Shown here in pieces: positions 1-8,086 of a stretch of 30,794 nucleotides of DNA. A program made the position numbers and the translations under genes. The DNA comes from an uncultured Actinomycetes bacterium (GTDB lineage Bacteria > Actinomycetota > Actinomycetes > Nanopelagicales > Nanopelagicaceae): the NCBI GenBank assembly GCA_903845465.1, contig CAIMXQ010000028.1, positions 1 to 30,794 on the forward strand, given 5' to 3'. The notes beneath the pieces are model-generated. The model was not told the origin of the DNA. It made no database searches and was given only the letters and a program-made list of their open reading frames with translations. Numbering within the stretch: the first letter of the stretch is position 1; each line of letters begins with the position of its first letter.

Positions 1-1
1 T

Positions 2-865
2 GGGTATCTCACCTATCTTCCACTCGGTGGTGTTCTCCTTCCATTCTTAGCAATTCGATCTGCATTCGCCCGTGCCATAGATCGCTTATCTGGATATTTT
101 CATGACATCAATGGCGTGCGCATTATCTTCTCTGTCATGTACGCGCTTTTGGTAACAGCGCTCTCGTTTCTCAGTAAATCAACTGCTGTAAGTCCACAGT
201 GGTATCTCGCACCAGCGATTTCCTTTCTTATCTCACTTATTGCAACACTTACTGCGGGTCGAAAAGTCTCAGCATCGAAGCCAGTTCGCATCGCTGCACG
301 ATTAATGGCGATTACCTTAGGAGTATCACTTATTGCAGTTGCGATTTTGATTATCGCAAACCTTGCTCAGGTCAAAAATATTGCAACCTCGCTACAGCCA
401 GGAATTTTCGGTGGGCTCTTGCTTCTCTTCCTGAATATTCTCTATCTTCCAAATGCAGCCATTGCGCTTGCTTCGTACTTCTCTGGAACTGGCTTAGCAG
501 TTGGAGCGGGAACCTTGATCTCACCGCTCTGGTATCACTTGGGTCAGATTCCGGCGCTCCCACTCCTTGGAATTCTCCCGACCGGCAAGGAGCCGCTGGC
601 GCTGATTGCAATTCTTCTCTTCATCGGACTCGGAGTTCTTCTAGCTCGATGGTCAATCGCATCCGGCATCCAATCCGTAATTCAAAATTATATCTTTACT
701 GTTATTGCAGTTGTACTTTGCGGCTACTTCTCCAGTGGGTCATTGATTACAGCAGAGATGGGCGCAATGGGTGTTTCAATCTGGAAGTTCGCTCTCTCGT
801 TTGCGGTGGAAGTTGGTATTGGCGCTGCTTCAACAGTACTTATCATGAATCGCAATCTTCGATGA
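2..865 (+). CDS. DUF6350-type integral membrane protein (C-terminal part)
   Basis: The reading frame is open from the window edge, so the true start lies upstream; a GTG at 116 is internal. The visible part is a chain of hydrophobic segments separated by short loops (for example ALLVTALSFL, GGLLLLFLNILYL and ALIAILLFIGLGVLLA), so it is a polytopic inner-membrane protein. It sits directly before purN–purH, where actinobacteria such as Streptomyces carry a DUF6350 membrane protein after sucCD; that placement is the main ground for the name. No enzymatic motif is visible and the function is unknown. Its stop overlaps the purN start by four bases (ATGA), suggesting translational coupling. Membrane nature is sure; the family assignment rests on synteny. 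Confidence 0.75.
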   Translation, partial: GYLTYLPLGGVLLPFLAIRSAFARAIDRLSGYFHDINGVRIIFSVMYALLVTALSFLSKSTAVSPQWYLAPAISFLISLIATLTAGRKVSASKPVRIAARLMAITLGVSLIAVAILIIANLAQVKNIATSLQPGIFGGLLLLFLNILYLPNAAIALASYFSGTGLAVGAGTLISPLWYHLGQIPALPLLGILPTGKEPLALIAILLFIGLGVLLARWSIASGIQSVIQNYIFTVIAVVLCGYFSSGSLITAEMGAMGVSIWKFALSFAVEVGIGAASTVLIMNRNLR

Positions 866-1422
866 AGAGAATTGTAATTCTGGCATCAGGCAGCGGAACT
901 CTTGCCCAGGCAATAATCGATGCAGCACTGGATATTGATATCGTCGCAGTTATTTCAGATCAGGCAGATGCTGCTGTATTAGAGCGTGCACAGAAAGCAC
1001 ATATCGAAACTTTTACAATCCCAATGTTGCCAGATCGTTCTGAATGGGATCGCGAACTAGAAACTCTGCTTGCTGCCCTCAAACCAGATCTTGTTGTCAG
1101 TGCAGGATTTATGCGAATTCTTTCCGAGAAGACAGTCAATCGATTTAGGATTATCAATAGCCATCCTGCCCTCTTGCCACTCTTTCCTGGTGCACATGCA
1201 GTCCGCGACGCACTTGCTGCAGGGGCTACAGAGACTGGGACAACAATTCACTGGGTCGATGCAGGAATGGATACCGGAGAAGTAATTGCTCAGGAACGTG
1301 TGGAGATTCATCCCGGTGATACTGAAGAGTCACTCCATGAGCGCATTAAGATTGTCGAACGAGGTCTCATAGTTGCGACCATTGCTTCACTGATCTCGAC
1401 CATGGAGAAGACAAATGGCTAA
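862..1422 (+). CDS. purN: phosphoribosylglycinamide formyltransferase
   Basis: Transfers a formyl group from 10-formyl-tetrahydrofolate to GAR in cytoplasmic de novo purine synthesis. The 186-residue protein has the N-terminal phosphate-binding loop (ASGSGTLAQA, residues 8-17) and the catalytic trio at N99, H101 (INSHPALLP) and D137 (WVDAGMDTG), matching E. coli N106/H108/D144 with a constant offset of seven. The start is the ATG at 862, overlapping the upstream stop. The same frame stays open to about 199, but that extension is the shadow of the membrane gene. The 3' end overlaps purH by eight bases. The loop lacks the Asn of the common SGxGSNLQA version, a variation tolerated in the family. 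Folate donor supply fits the nearby folD. Confidence 0.96.
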   Translation: MKRIVILASGSGTLAQAIIDAALDIDIVAVISDQADAAVLERAQKAHIETFTIPMLPDRSEWDRELETLLAALKPDLVVSAGFMRILSEKTVNRFRIINSHPALLPLFPGAHAVRDALAAGATETGTTIHWVDAGMDTGEVIAQERVEIHPGDTEESLHERIKIVERGLIVATIASLISTMEKTNG

Positions 1423-2962
1423 TCGCAAACCTATTCGACGTGCACTTGTGAGCGTCTATGACAAAGGTCGACTTCTCGAACTCGGACAATGTCTTGCCAG
1501 TGCAGGCGTTGAAATTCTCTCCACTGGTTCTACTGCGAAGACACTTCACGAAGCTGGAATCGCAGTCACTGAAGTCAGTAGCTATACAGGTTTCCCAGAA
1601 ATCATGGGTGGTCGCGTGAAGACCTTGCATCCCAAGATTCACTCAGGAATTTTGGCTGATCAAAATAATCCAGAACACCTCAAATCAATTGCAGATCTTG
1701 ATATCGAACCCTTTGATCTTGTTGTCATTAACCTCTATCCCTTTGCCTCCACAATTGCATCGGGTGCTGACTTCGCTGAGTGCATAGAACAGATTGATAT
1801 TGGTGGTCCTTCAATGTTGCGCGGTGCTGCAAAGAATCATGGCTCCGTCGCTGTTGTGTGCAATGAATCCCAATACGACCATGTCATCGAATCCATCAAA
1901 GCTGGCGGATTTACGGATGAAGATCGTATGCGTTTGGCCCTTGAAGTCTTTCGTACTACTGCCGAATACGATCTCACCATTGCAAGTTGGCTAGGCTCAA
2001 CAATCAGCTTCGATATACAAGATCTTGATTGGCTAGGGTTAATCTGGAAGCGCGAGAACGCACTTCGCTATGGCGAGAACCCACATCAGAATGCAGCTAT
2101 CTATCGCGGCGGCCCACCAGGAATCGTCAACGCTGTGCAATCACACGGTAAAGAGATGTCCTTTAATAATTACACTGATGCAGATGCAGCATGGCGTGCA
2201 GCGCTTGATCATCTTGAACCATGCGTTGCCATTATCAAACATGCAAACCCATGTGGCGTGGCAATCGGTATCAATATTGCCGAGGCATATGCGAAAGCGC
2301 ATGCGTGTGATCCGGTATCCGCTTTTGGTGGCGTCGTTGCGGCAAACCGAAAAGTTTCTGTCGGTATGGCAGAAGCTCTATCGCAGGTATTTACTGAAGT
2401 GATTCTCGCTCCAGAATACGAACCGGCCGCACTTGAAATATTAATGAAGAAGCCATCGATACGAATACTTACATGTTCGCAGATGCGTATCTCACCGCTT
2501 GAAATTCGCCCAGTTTCTGGTGGAGTACTCGTGCAAGAGACAGACTTAATCAATGCAGAAGGTGATAATCCAAAGAATTGGAAGCAGGTAACTGGCGAGT
2601 CAGTGTCGAAGCAAGTATTACTAGATCTTGCATTTGCATGGCGATCAGTTCGTGCAGTCAAGAGCAATGCAATTTTGCTGGCAAAAGATGGTGCAGCAGT
2701 AGGTATCGGGATGGGCCAGGTCAATCGAGTTGACTCTGCGCGACTTGCAGTAGATCGCGCGGGCGATCGAGTCTCTGGATGTGTTGCAGCATCCGATGCA
2801 TTCTTCCCGTTTGCCGATGGCCTAGAAATCCTCACTGCGGCGGGTGTAGTAGCAATAGTTCAGCCTGGTGGAAGCGTGCGAGATGAAGAAGTTATAGCGG
2901 CAGCTCACAAAGCAGGTGTGGCAATGTTCTTTACTGGCACTCGACATTTCTCGCACGCATAA
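1415..2962 (+). CDS. purH: bifunctional AICAR formyltransferase / IMP cyclohydrolase
   Basis: Catalyses the last two steps to IMP. The N-terminal MGS-like cyclohydrolase domain carries GGRVKTLHPKIHSGILA at about residues 66-82. The larger formyltransferase domain carries KHANPCGVA, AFGGVVAANR and the C-terminal block ending FFTGTRHFSHA. The length of 515 residues is normal. The ATG at 1415 is preceded by GGAGAAG and overlaps purN by eight bases, so the two are co-transcribed and probably coupled. All expected blocks are present with no frameshift. A long antisense open frame inside it (about 2209-2835) has no independent support. Confidence 0.97.
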   Translation: MANRKPIRRALVSVYDKGRLLELGQCLASAGVEILSTGSTAKTLHEAGIAVTEVSSYTGFPEIMGGRVKTLHPKIHSGILADQNNPEHLKSIADLDIEPFDLVVINLYPFASTIASGADFAECIEQIDIGGPSMLRGAAKNHGSVAVVCNESQYDHVIESIKAGGFTDEDRMRLALEVFRTTAEYDLTIASWLGSTISFDIQDLDWLGLIWKRENALRYGENPHQNAAIYRGGPPGIVNAVQSHGKEMSFNNYTDADAAWRAALDHLEPCVAIIKHANPCGVAIGINIAEAYAKAHACDPVSAFGGVVAANRKVSVGMAEALSQVFTEVILAPEYEPAALEILMKKPSIRILTCSQMRISPLEIRPVSGGVLVQETDLINAEGDNPKNWKQVTGESVSKQVLLDLAFAWRSVRAVKSNAILLAKDGAAVGIGMGQVNRVDSARLAVDRAGDRVSGCVAASDAFFPFADGLEILTAAGVVAIVQPGGSVRDEEVIAAAHKAGVAMFFTGTRHFSHA

Positions 2963-2971
2963 GAGAGCGCA

Positions 2972-2977
2972 TAGGAT
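2972..2977 (+). promoter_or_regulatory. candidate -10 box for leaderless folD mRNA
   Basis: TAGGAT fits the actinobacterial TANNNT -10 pattern and ends exactly six bases before the folD ATG, which would put the +1 at the A of the start codon. The short purH–folD gap has no other obvious signal. The AGGA within the box could instead serve as a Shine-Dalgarno with a seven-base spacer, so the site is ambiguous. Confidence 0.4.
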
Positions 2978-2983
2978 TCATAT

Positions 2984-3826
2984 ATGAGCGCACAGATATT
3001 AGATGGCAAGGCACTTGCTGCATCCATCAAGAAAGATCTCACCGCTCGCACTAGTGCACTTAAAGCAAAAGGCATCACTCCAGGGCTCGGCACCGTTCTC
3101 GTTGGAGATGATCCTGGTTCACATTCTTATGTTGGCGGCAAACACCGTGATTGCCACGAAGTCGGCATTAACTCCATTCGCGTGGACTTGCCATCATCTG
3201 CATCGCAAGCAGATGTACTGGCAGCTATCAAAGATCTCAATGCGGCAAAAGAGTGCACCGGTTACATTGTTCAATTGCCACTACCTAATGGCATCAATAC
3301 TCAAGTAATTCTTGAAGCGATTGACCCTGATAAAGATGCAGATGGATTACATCCTCTCAATTTAGGCAGACTTGTTGCAGGCTATGATGCACCACTTCCA
3401 TGTACTCCACGCGGAATCGTCGAGCTCATTAACCATTACAAAATCCCACTCTCTGGCGCTGAAGTAGTTGTCATCGGACGTGGATTAACTGTTGGTCGAC
3501 CACTAGGACTTCTCTTAACGCGCAAGCAAGAGAATGCAACAGTCACCCTTACCCACACGGGTACAAATGATTTAATTTCACATACCAAGCGCGCAGATAT
3601 TGTCATTGCCGCAATCGGGCAGGCACATTTTCTCAAGGCAGAAATGATTAAGCCAGGTGCAGCCGTTCTCGATGTTGGAATCTCACGAACCGAGGCCGGC
3701 TTGCTCGGTGATGTCGATCCTTCTGTTATGAACGTTGCATCTTTTATTGCCCCCATGCCTGGTGGCGTTGGCCCAATGACCCGCGCCATGTTGCTTACGA
3801 ATGTGGTCGATGCATGCGAGCGATAA
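2984..3826 (+). CDS. folD: methylene-THF dehydrogenase / methenyl-THF cyclohydrolase
   Basis: Interconverts 5,10-methylene-, 5,10-methenyl- and 10-formyl-tetrahydrofolate using NADP; the product feeds PurN and PurH upstream. The 280 residues show the catalytic-domain motif SYVGGKHRDCHEVGI (catalytic Lys in the Tyr-X3-Lys pattern), DPDKDADGLHPLNLGRL, the dinucleotide-binding VVIGRGLTVGRPLGLLL and the C-terminal signature PGGVGPMTRAMLLTNVV. Length is normal. The ATG at 2984 gives the expected N-terminus. It begins 21 bases after purH, possibly with its own leaderless promoter, and its end overlaps the next small membrane gene by 13 bases. Confidence 0.97.
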   Translation: MSAQILDGKALAASIKKDLTARTSALKAKGITPGLGTVLVGDDPGSHSYVGGKHRDCHEVGINSIRVDLPSSASQADVLAAIKDLNAAKECTGYIVQLPLPNGINTQVILEAIDPDKDADGLHPLNLGRLVAGYDAPLPCTPRGIVELINHYKIPLSGAEVVVIGRGLTVGRPLGLLLTRKQENATVTLTHTGTNDLISHTKRADIVIAAIGQAHFLKAEMIKPGAAVLDVGISRTEAGLLGDVDPSVMNVASFIAPMPGGVGPMTRAMLLTNVVDACER

Positions 3827-4041
3827 CTACTCTCCAGATTCGCGTCGCGTACATCGCAATTTCACTTGGCGTTCTCATAGGTATTGCAGGATTTGTACGC
3901 ATCGGTGCACTTCTGATCTCTGCAGGTACCGGTGTGATTGCCCTCTCTCAATGGAACGCGCGCAGAATTGAGCGCTACCTCCCGCTCGTCATTGCAGTTG
4001 TGCTCTTTGGTCTGGCGCTTGCGCTACCCAAGGGGTTGTAG
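3814..4041 (+). CDS. DUF3017 small membrane protein
   Basis: A 75-residue protein with three hydrophobic stretches (about residues 10-24, 26-42 and 55-72), separated by a charged turn WNARRIERY and ending ALALPKGL. Actinobacteria typically carry a DUF3017 protein of this size and layout immediately after folD, and the C-terminal pattern (Arg-rich turn, hydrophobic helix, terminal Pro) fits. It overlaps folD by 13 bases in another frame, which supports translational coupling. No catalytic motif is seen and the function is unknown. The family call rests on position and topology. Confidence 0.75.
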   Translation: MRAITTLQIRVAYIAISLGVLIGIAGFVRIGALLISAGTGVIALSQWNARRIERYLPLVIAVVLFGLALALPKGL

Positions 4042-4095
4042 AGTTCTCTCGACGTCAAGATACATAAAGATAGATATATAAAGGGAAAAAAGACC
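4042..4095 (+). promoter_or_regulatory. AT-rich leader of mdh–icd with purine-rich RBS
   Basis: This 54-base gap is markedly AT-rich (ATAGATATATAAAG near 4070-4083) and ends with the purine-rich AAGGGAAAAAAGA before the ATG, a plausible ribosome binding site. A TAGAGT matching TANNNT at 4039-4044 overlaps the preceding stop and could be a -10 box. No clear -35 or terminator hairpin is seen, so a separate mdh promoter is only probable. Confidence 0.35.
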
Positions 4096-5046
4096 ATGGC
4101 TAAGAAAGTTACCGTTGTAGGTGCAGGTTTCTACGGTTCAACCACCGCTCTTCGTCTCGCTGAATACAACATCTTTGATGAAGTTGTATTAACAGATATT
4201 GTCGAAGGAAAGCCCGAAGGTTTGGCGCTCGATATGAACCAATCACGTTCTATCGAAGGATTCGAAACCAGAATCACAGGTGCGACAACCACAGCTGATG
4301 GCGCTGGATACGAAAAGACTGCCAACTCGGATGTCGTAGTCATTACTGCTGGTCTGCCACGCAAGCCAGGCATGAGCCGCATGGATTTAATCGGTGTCAA
4401 TGCAGGAATCGTTCGTGGGGTTGCTGAAAATATTGCAAAGCACTCACCAAATGCAGTCATCATCGTGGTCTCAAACCCACTCGATGAGATGACAGCCCTT
4501 GCTCAGCTTGCAACAAACTTTCCAAAGAATCGCGTAATGGGCCAGGCAGGAATGCTTGATACTGCGCGCTTTACCAACTTTGTTGCTGAGAAACTTGGCG
4601 TAAAAGTTGGATCCGTCAAAACTCTTACCCTCGGCTCACATGGAGACACAATGGTCCCAGTCCCAAGTCGTTGCACAGTCGATGGAGTTCCTCTTTCAGA
4701 TAAATTGTCACAAGCTGAAATCGACGAGCTCGTCGATCGCACTCGCAATGGTGGCGCTGAAGTAGTTGCGCTTCTCAAGACAGGTTCTGCCTATTACGCA
4801 CCATCTGCTGCGGCAGCACGAATGGCAAAGGCTGTCATCGAAGATTCTGGCGCTGTTATGCCAGTGTGTGCATGGGTCGATGGCGAATATGGAATTTCAG
4901 GTGTCTATCTCGGCGTTGAAGCTGAAATCGGCAAGTCAGGTATTCGTAAAGTTGTTGAAAGCAAGTTAACCGATGCAGAAGTTGCATCACTCAAGGCAGC
5001 TGCTGAAGCAGTCCGTGCAAAGCAAGCAGATGTAAAGGATATGTAA
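4096..5046 (+). CDS. mdh: malate dehydrogenase, LDH-like type
   Basis: NAD-dependent malate/oxaloacetate interconversion in the TCA cycle. The 316-residue protein has the Rossmann loop GAGFYG (9-14), an acidic residue at the end of beta-2 (VLTD, D34) indicating NAD, substrate-specificity Arg in GLPRKPGMSR (R89, R95), SNPLDEMT, D155 and R158 in MLDTARF, and the catalytic His in GSHGDTMVP (H182). Arg at the discriminating position says malate rather than lactate. It belongs to the LDH-like MDH group, not the roughly 329-residue MDH usual after folD–DUF3017 in Streptomyces. The loop FYG in place of the common xVG is unusual. icd follows after two bases, so the two TCA enzymes are co-expressed. 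Confidence 0.95.
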   Translation: MAKKVTVVGAGFYGSTTALRLAEYNIFDEVVLTDIVEGKPEGLALDMNQSRSIEGFETRITGATTTADGAGYEKTANSDVVVITAGLPRKPGMSRMDLIGVNAGIVRGVAENIAKHSPNAVIIVVSNPLDEMTALAQLATNFPKNRVMGQAGMLDTARFTNFVAEKLGVKVGSVKTLTLGSHGDTMVPVPSRCTVDGVPLSDKLSQAEIDELVDRTRNGGAEVVALLKTGSAYYAPSAAAARMAKAVIEDSGAVMPVCAWVDGEYGISGVYLGVEAEIGKSGIRKVVESKLTDAEVASLKAAAEAVRAKQADVKDM

Positions 5047-5048
5047 CG

Positions 5049-6263
5049 ATGGAAAAGATTAAAGTAACAGGAACGGTTGTCGAACTAGACGGCGATGAGA
5101 TGACGCGCATTATGTGGCAGTTCATCAAGGATTCGTTGATCTTGCCTTACCTCGATGTAAATCTCGAGTACTACGACCTCGGTATGGAGCACCGCGATGC
5201 AACCGATGATCAAGTCACAATTGATTCAGCTAAAGCCATCCAGAAGCATGGCGTAGGAATCAAGTGCGCAACTATTACTCCGGATGAAGCGCGCGTGAAG
5301 GAGTTCGGCCTCAAGAAGATGTGGAAATCTCCTAACGGAACTATCCGCAATATTCTCGGTGGCGTCATCTTCCGCGAACCGATCATTATCAGCAACGTTC
5401 CACGATTGGTACCTCACTGGACTAAGCCAATTGTTATTGGACGCCACGCATTCGGTGATCAATACCGCGCTACAGATTTCAAGGTTCCAGGAGCAGGAAA
5501 GCTCACTCTTTCCTTCGTTCCCGAAGATGGATCTGCGCCACAAGAGTTTGAAGTCTTCAACTTCGAATCTTCAGGTGTTGCAATGGCGATGTATAACGTC
5601 GACGATTCCATTCGCGACTTCGCCCGCGCCTCTCTTAATTACGGACTTCTTCGTACGTTCCCTGTCTATCTTTCAACGAAGAACACAATCCTTAAGGCAT
5701 ATGACGGACGCTTTAAAGATATCTTTGAAGAGATTTACCAAGCAGAATTTAAGGCTCAATTTGAAGCTGCAGGAATTTGGTACGAACACCGCCTCATCGA
5801 TGACATGGTCGCCATGTCACTACGTATGGAAGGTGGATACGTGTGGGCATGTAAGAACTACGATGGTGACGTTCAATCAGATACCGTCGCACAGGGTTAT
5901 GGCTCACTCGGTTTGATGACATCAGTACTGATGACTCCAGATGGAAAAGTCTGCGAAGCAGAAGCGGCTCACGGAACAGTGACACGTCACTATCGCGACC
6001 ACCAGGCTGGCAAAGCGACCTCTACTAATCCGATTGCATCTATCTTTGCCTGGACTCAAGGCCTTGCACACCGTGCAAAGCTTGATAACAATCCTGAGCT
6101 TGCAAAGTTCTGCGCTACTCTCGAACGAGTTTGTATCGAAACTGTTGAACAAGGAAAGATGACGAAGGATTTATCACTTCTAATCTCGAAGACTGCGCCA
6201 TATCAAACGACACAGGAATTCCTTGACTCCATCGATGAAAACCTTAAGAAAGCAATGGCTTAA
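5049..6263 (+). CDS. icd: NADP-dependent isocitrate dehydrogenase, dimeric eukaryote-like type
   Basis: Oxidative decarboxylation of isocitrate to 2-oxoglutarate. The 404-residue sequence matches the eukaryote-like dimeric subfamily: DGDEMTRIMW near the N-terminus, substrate-binding KSPNGTIRNILGG (S94, R100), R109, R132, and the cofactor motif AHGTVTRHYR, whose Arg-His pair marks NADP preference. Length is typical of the subfamily. Only two bases separate it from mdh, so it is the second gene of a TCA pair. No Shine-Dalgarno is obvious in the tiny gap, suggesting translation by reinitiation from mdh. Confidence 0.96.
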   Translation: MEKIKVTGTVVELDGDEMTRIMWQFIKDSLILPYLDVNLEYYDLGMEHRDATDDQVTIDSAKAIQKHGVGIKCATITPDEARVKEFGLKKMWKSPNGTIRNILGGVIFREPIIISNVPRLVPHWTKPIVIGRHAFGDQYRATDFKVPGAGKLTLSFVPEDGSAPQEFEVFNFESSGVAMAMYNVDDSIRDFARASLNYGLLRTFPVYLSTKNTILKAYDGRFKDIFEEIYQAEFKAQFEAAGIWYEHRLIDDMVAMSLRMEGGYVWACKNYDGDVQSDTVAQGYGSLGLMTSVLMTPDGKVCEAEAAHGTVTRHYRDHQAGKATSTNPIASIFAWTQGLAHRAKLDNNPELAKFCATLERVCIETVEQGKMTKDLSLLISKTAPYQTTQEFLDSIDENLKKAMA

Positions 6264-6270
6264 AAGAGCT

Positions 6271-6957
6271 ATGGATCAGAACCCTGGTGCAATTGCGCTT
6301 GTAGGTTCTGGCGAATATTCAGTACAGATGCAGGAGCTGGAAACACAGCTCCTGCATCGTGCTATTTCTCGAGGAAAGCAAAATACCTTTGTTCAGATTC
6401 CTACTGCTTCATCTCACGAGGGCGATACCAGCCGCGCAAAGTGGAAGCGATTAGGCCAGGAACAATCTGATCGCATTGGTAGCGAATGCATTTATCTGCC
6501 GATTCATGAACGCGAAGATGCATTCAATCAATCTTTTGTTGATCAGATCCAAGGAGCAGGGCTGATCTATTTCTCTGGTGGAGACCCACATCGCGTTGCA
6601 GAAATATATCGAGAATCACCAGTGTGGAATGCGATTGTCGAACAATGGCAATCGGGTACTTCTCTAGCTGGATGCTCTGCAGGTGCCATGGCATTTGGCG
6701 GAAGCATTATGGGTTTGCGCCGCACTCAACACAGCGCAGGTCTTGCCTTGCTTCCCGATATTGAAGTGATTCCACATTACGACAAGATGTTGGGTTGGCT
6801 CCCAGATCGAGTGGCAGCATTTATTGCACAGAACGTTTCGAAGTCAACACTTCTTGGCATTGATGAAAACACAGCCCTGGTGCAGACCGATGCTTGGAGA
6901 AAGTATGGTCGTGGCAAGGTGCATGTGCTTCGAGGAGCGCTAGAAATAGTGGAATAA
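6271..6957 (+). CDS. peptidase S51-like / class I glutamine amidotransferase-like protein
   Basis: A 228-residue cytoplasmic protein with no signal peptide. It carries the S51 (dipeptidase E / cyanophycinase) fold markers: N-terminal GAIALVGSGE (6-15), YFSGGDPHRV (100-109), the nucleophile elbow AGCSAGAM with Ser136, HYDK (H169) and GIDENTA (197-203). S51 enzymes cleave Asp- or Ala-containing small peptides; the exact substrate cannot be read from sequence. The frame is open from 6223, but the ATG at 6271, seven bases after the icd stop, puts the conserved strand near the N-terminus as in the family and is preferred. A 13-bp perfect inverted repeat lies inside codons 19-30. It ends the mdh–icd unit and is followed at once by a terminator. 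Confidence 0.85.
   Translation: MDQNPGAIALVGSGEYSVQMQELETQLLHRAISRGKQNTFVQIPTASSHEGDTSRAKWKRLGQEQSDRIGSECIYLPIHEREDAFNQSFVDQIQGAGLIYFSGGDPHRVAEIYRESPVWNAIVEQWQSGTSLAGCSAGAMAFGGSIMGLRRTQHSAGLALLPDIEVIPHYDKMLGWLPDRVAAFIAQNVSKSTLLGIDENTALVQTDAWRKYGRGKVHVLRGALEIVE
6327..6358 (+). repeat. 13-bp perfect inverted repeat inside the S51-like gene
   Basis: The left arm GATGCAGGAGCTG (6327-6339) is the exact reverse complement of the right arm CAGCTCCTGCATC (6346-6358), separated by the six-base loop GAAACA. It lies 64 bases after the icd stop, early in the downstream coding region. No T-run follows, so it is not a standard intrinsic terminator. It encodes ordinary residues and could be chance, an mRNA 3'-end stabiliser for mdh–icd, or a translation brake. 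Confidence 0.8.
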
Positions 6958-6990
6958 AAAAAGCCCCGCCGAATAATCAGCGGGGCTTAA
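6954..6990. terminator. bidirectional intrinsic terminator between convergent genes
   Basis: Perfect 9-bp stem AAGCCCCGC (6961-6969) / GCGGGGCTT (6980-6988) with a ten-base loop. On the minus strand the stem runs into seven T residues (the A-run at 6956-6962), a strong signal for the ABC ATPase gene. On the plus strand AATCTTTT follows, weaker but usable for the S51-like gene. Confidence 0.92.
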
Positions 6991-7003
6991 TCTTTTCTAC
7001 GAC

Positions 7004-8086
7004 TTAGTTAAGGCGTTCACCGGTTGTTGAGTTAAAGAGGTGAACTGCGTTTGCAACGTTTGCCACTGTCACTGTCTGACCTGGCTTAGGTGGATTCTTT
7101 GGATCCCAGCGAACAATTACTTGAACGCCTTCTTCTGATGCATTTGCAAACTTAACGTTGCTATCTGCTGGCTTTCCGTAGACAAATGCATCAGAACCAA
7201 GTTCTTCAACAACTTCAACAAGAACGTGGAAGCCCTTATCTGCAGGGACCCAACCTTCTGGACGGATACCAACTGTGACTGATGAACCAGCAGATGCTGG
7301 AACATCGATATTGAGATCTCCGAGTTGAGCCTTTCCACCTGAAACAGGTGCAACAAGCAGGTTCATGGCAGGAGACCCGATAAAGCCTGCAACGAATGCA
7401 TTTGCTGGCTTATCGTAAAGATTACGAGGTGTATCGACTTGCTGAAGCAAGCCATCCTTAAGAACTGCAACGCGATCGCCCATAGTCATAGCTTCAACCT
7501 GGTCGTGTGTTACGTAGACAGTTGTGATTCCGAGGCGACGCTGAAGAGCCGCGATCTGTGTACGAGTTGCAACGCGCAACTTCGCATCAAGGTTAGAAAG
7601 TGGTTCATCCATTAAGAACACTTGTGGTTCGCGAACAATTGCACGACCCATTGCAACGCGCTGACGCTGACCACCTGAAAGAGCCTTTGGCTTGCGCTCT
7701 AGGTATGGCTCGAGGTCGAGCAACTTTGCTGCTTCGCGAACTCGCTTATCGCGTTCTGCTTTATCAACGCCTGCGATCTTTAGAGCGAAGCCCATATTCT
7801 CTGCAACAGTCATGTGTGGGTAGAGCGCATATGACTGGAAGACCATTGCGATGTCGCGATCTTTTGGTGCAACGTTTGTGACGTCACGATCACCAATAAG
7901 AACTCGACCACCGTCGATCTCTTCAAGTCCTGCCAACATGCGAAGTGATGTTGACTTACCGCAACCTGAAGGTCCAACGAGAACTAAGAACTCGCCATCT
8001 GCAACGGTGAGGTTGAGCTTATCTACTGCAGGTGCTGTTGTTCCTGGGTAGATACGTGATGCATTTTCAAATACAACTGATGCCAT
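7004..8086 (-). CDS. ugpC: ABC transporter ATPase of the MalK/UgpC/MsiK family
   Basis: Energises import of sugars or sugar phosphates at the inner face of the membrane. The 360 residues contain Walker A GPSGCGKST (38-46), Q-loop MVFQSYALYP, signature LSGGQRQR (136-143), Walker B VFLMDEPLSNLD (156-167), H-loop YVTHDQ (His194), and a C-terminal TOBE/OB regulatory region including VGIRPEGW. No permease or binding protein adjoins it, which resembles the actinobacterial habit of one shared ATPase (MsiK) serving several sugar transporters; the substrate is therefore unknown and the symbol reflects family, not function. The ATG is preceded by AAGGAAA. It ends at the bidirectional terminator. Confidence 0.93.
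   Translation of the reverse strand: MASVVFENASRIYPGTTAPAVDKLNLTVADGEFLVLVGPSGCGKSTSLRMLAGLEEIDGGRVLIGDRDVTNVAPKDRDIAMVFQSYALYPHMTVAENMGFALKIAGVDKAERDKRVREAAKLLDLEPYLERKPKALSGGQRQRVAMGRAIVREPQVFLMDEPLSNLDAKLRVATRTQIAALQRRLGITTVYVTHDQVEAMTMGDRVAVLKDGLLQQVDTPRNLYDKPANAFVAGFIGSPAMNLLVAPVSGGKAQLGDLNIDVPASAGSSVTVGIRPEGWVPADKGFHVLVEVVEELGSDAFVYGKPADSNVKFANASEEGVQVIVRWDPKNPPKPGQTVTVANVANAVHLFNSTTGERLN

Noticed and set aside
199..861. Long in-frame extension of purN upstream into the membrane-protein gene
   Set aside because: The translation of this stretch has no PurN similarity and is Ser/Cys-rich; the canonical PurN N-terminus starts at the ATG at 862 with a four-base overlap.
2209..2835. 208-codon open frame antisense to purH
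   Set aside because: It lies wholly within a well-conserved gene, has no recognisable domain or start signal, and reads as the complement of purH codons.
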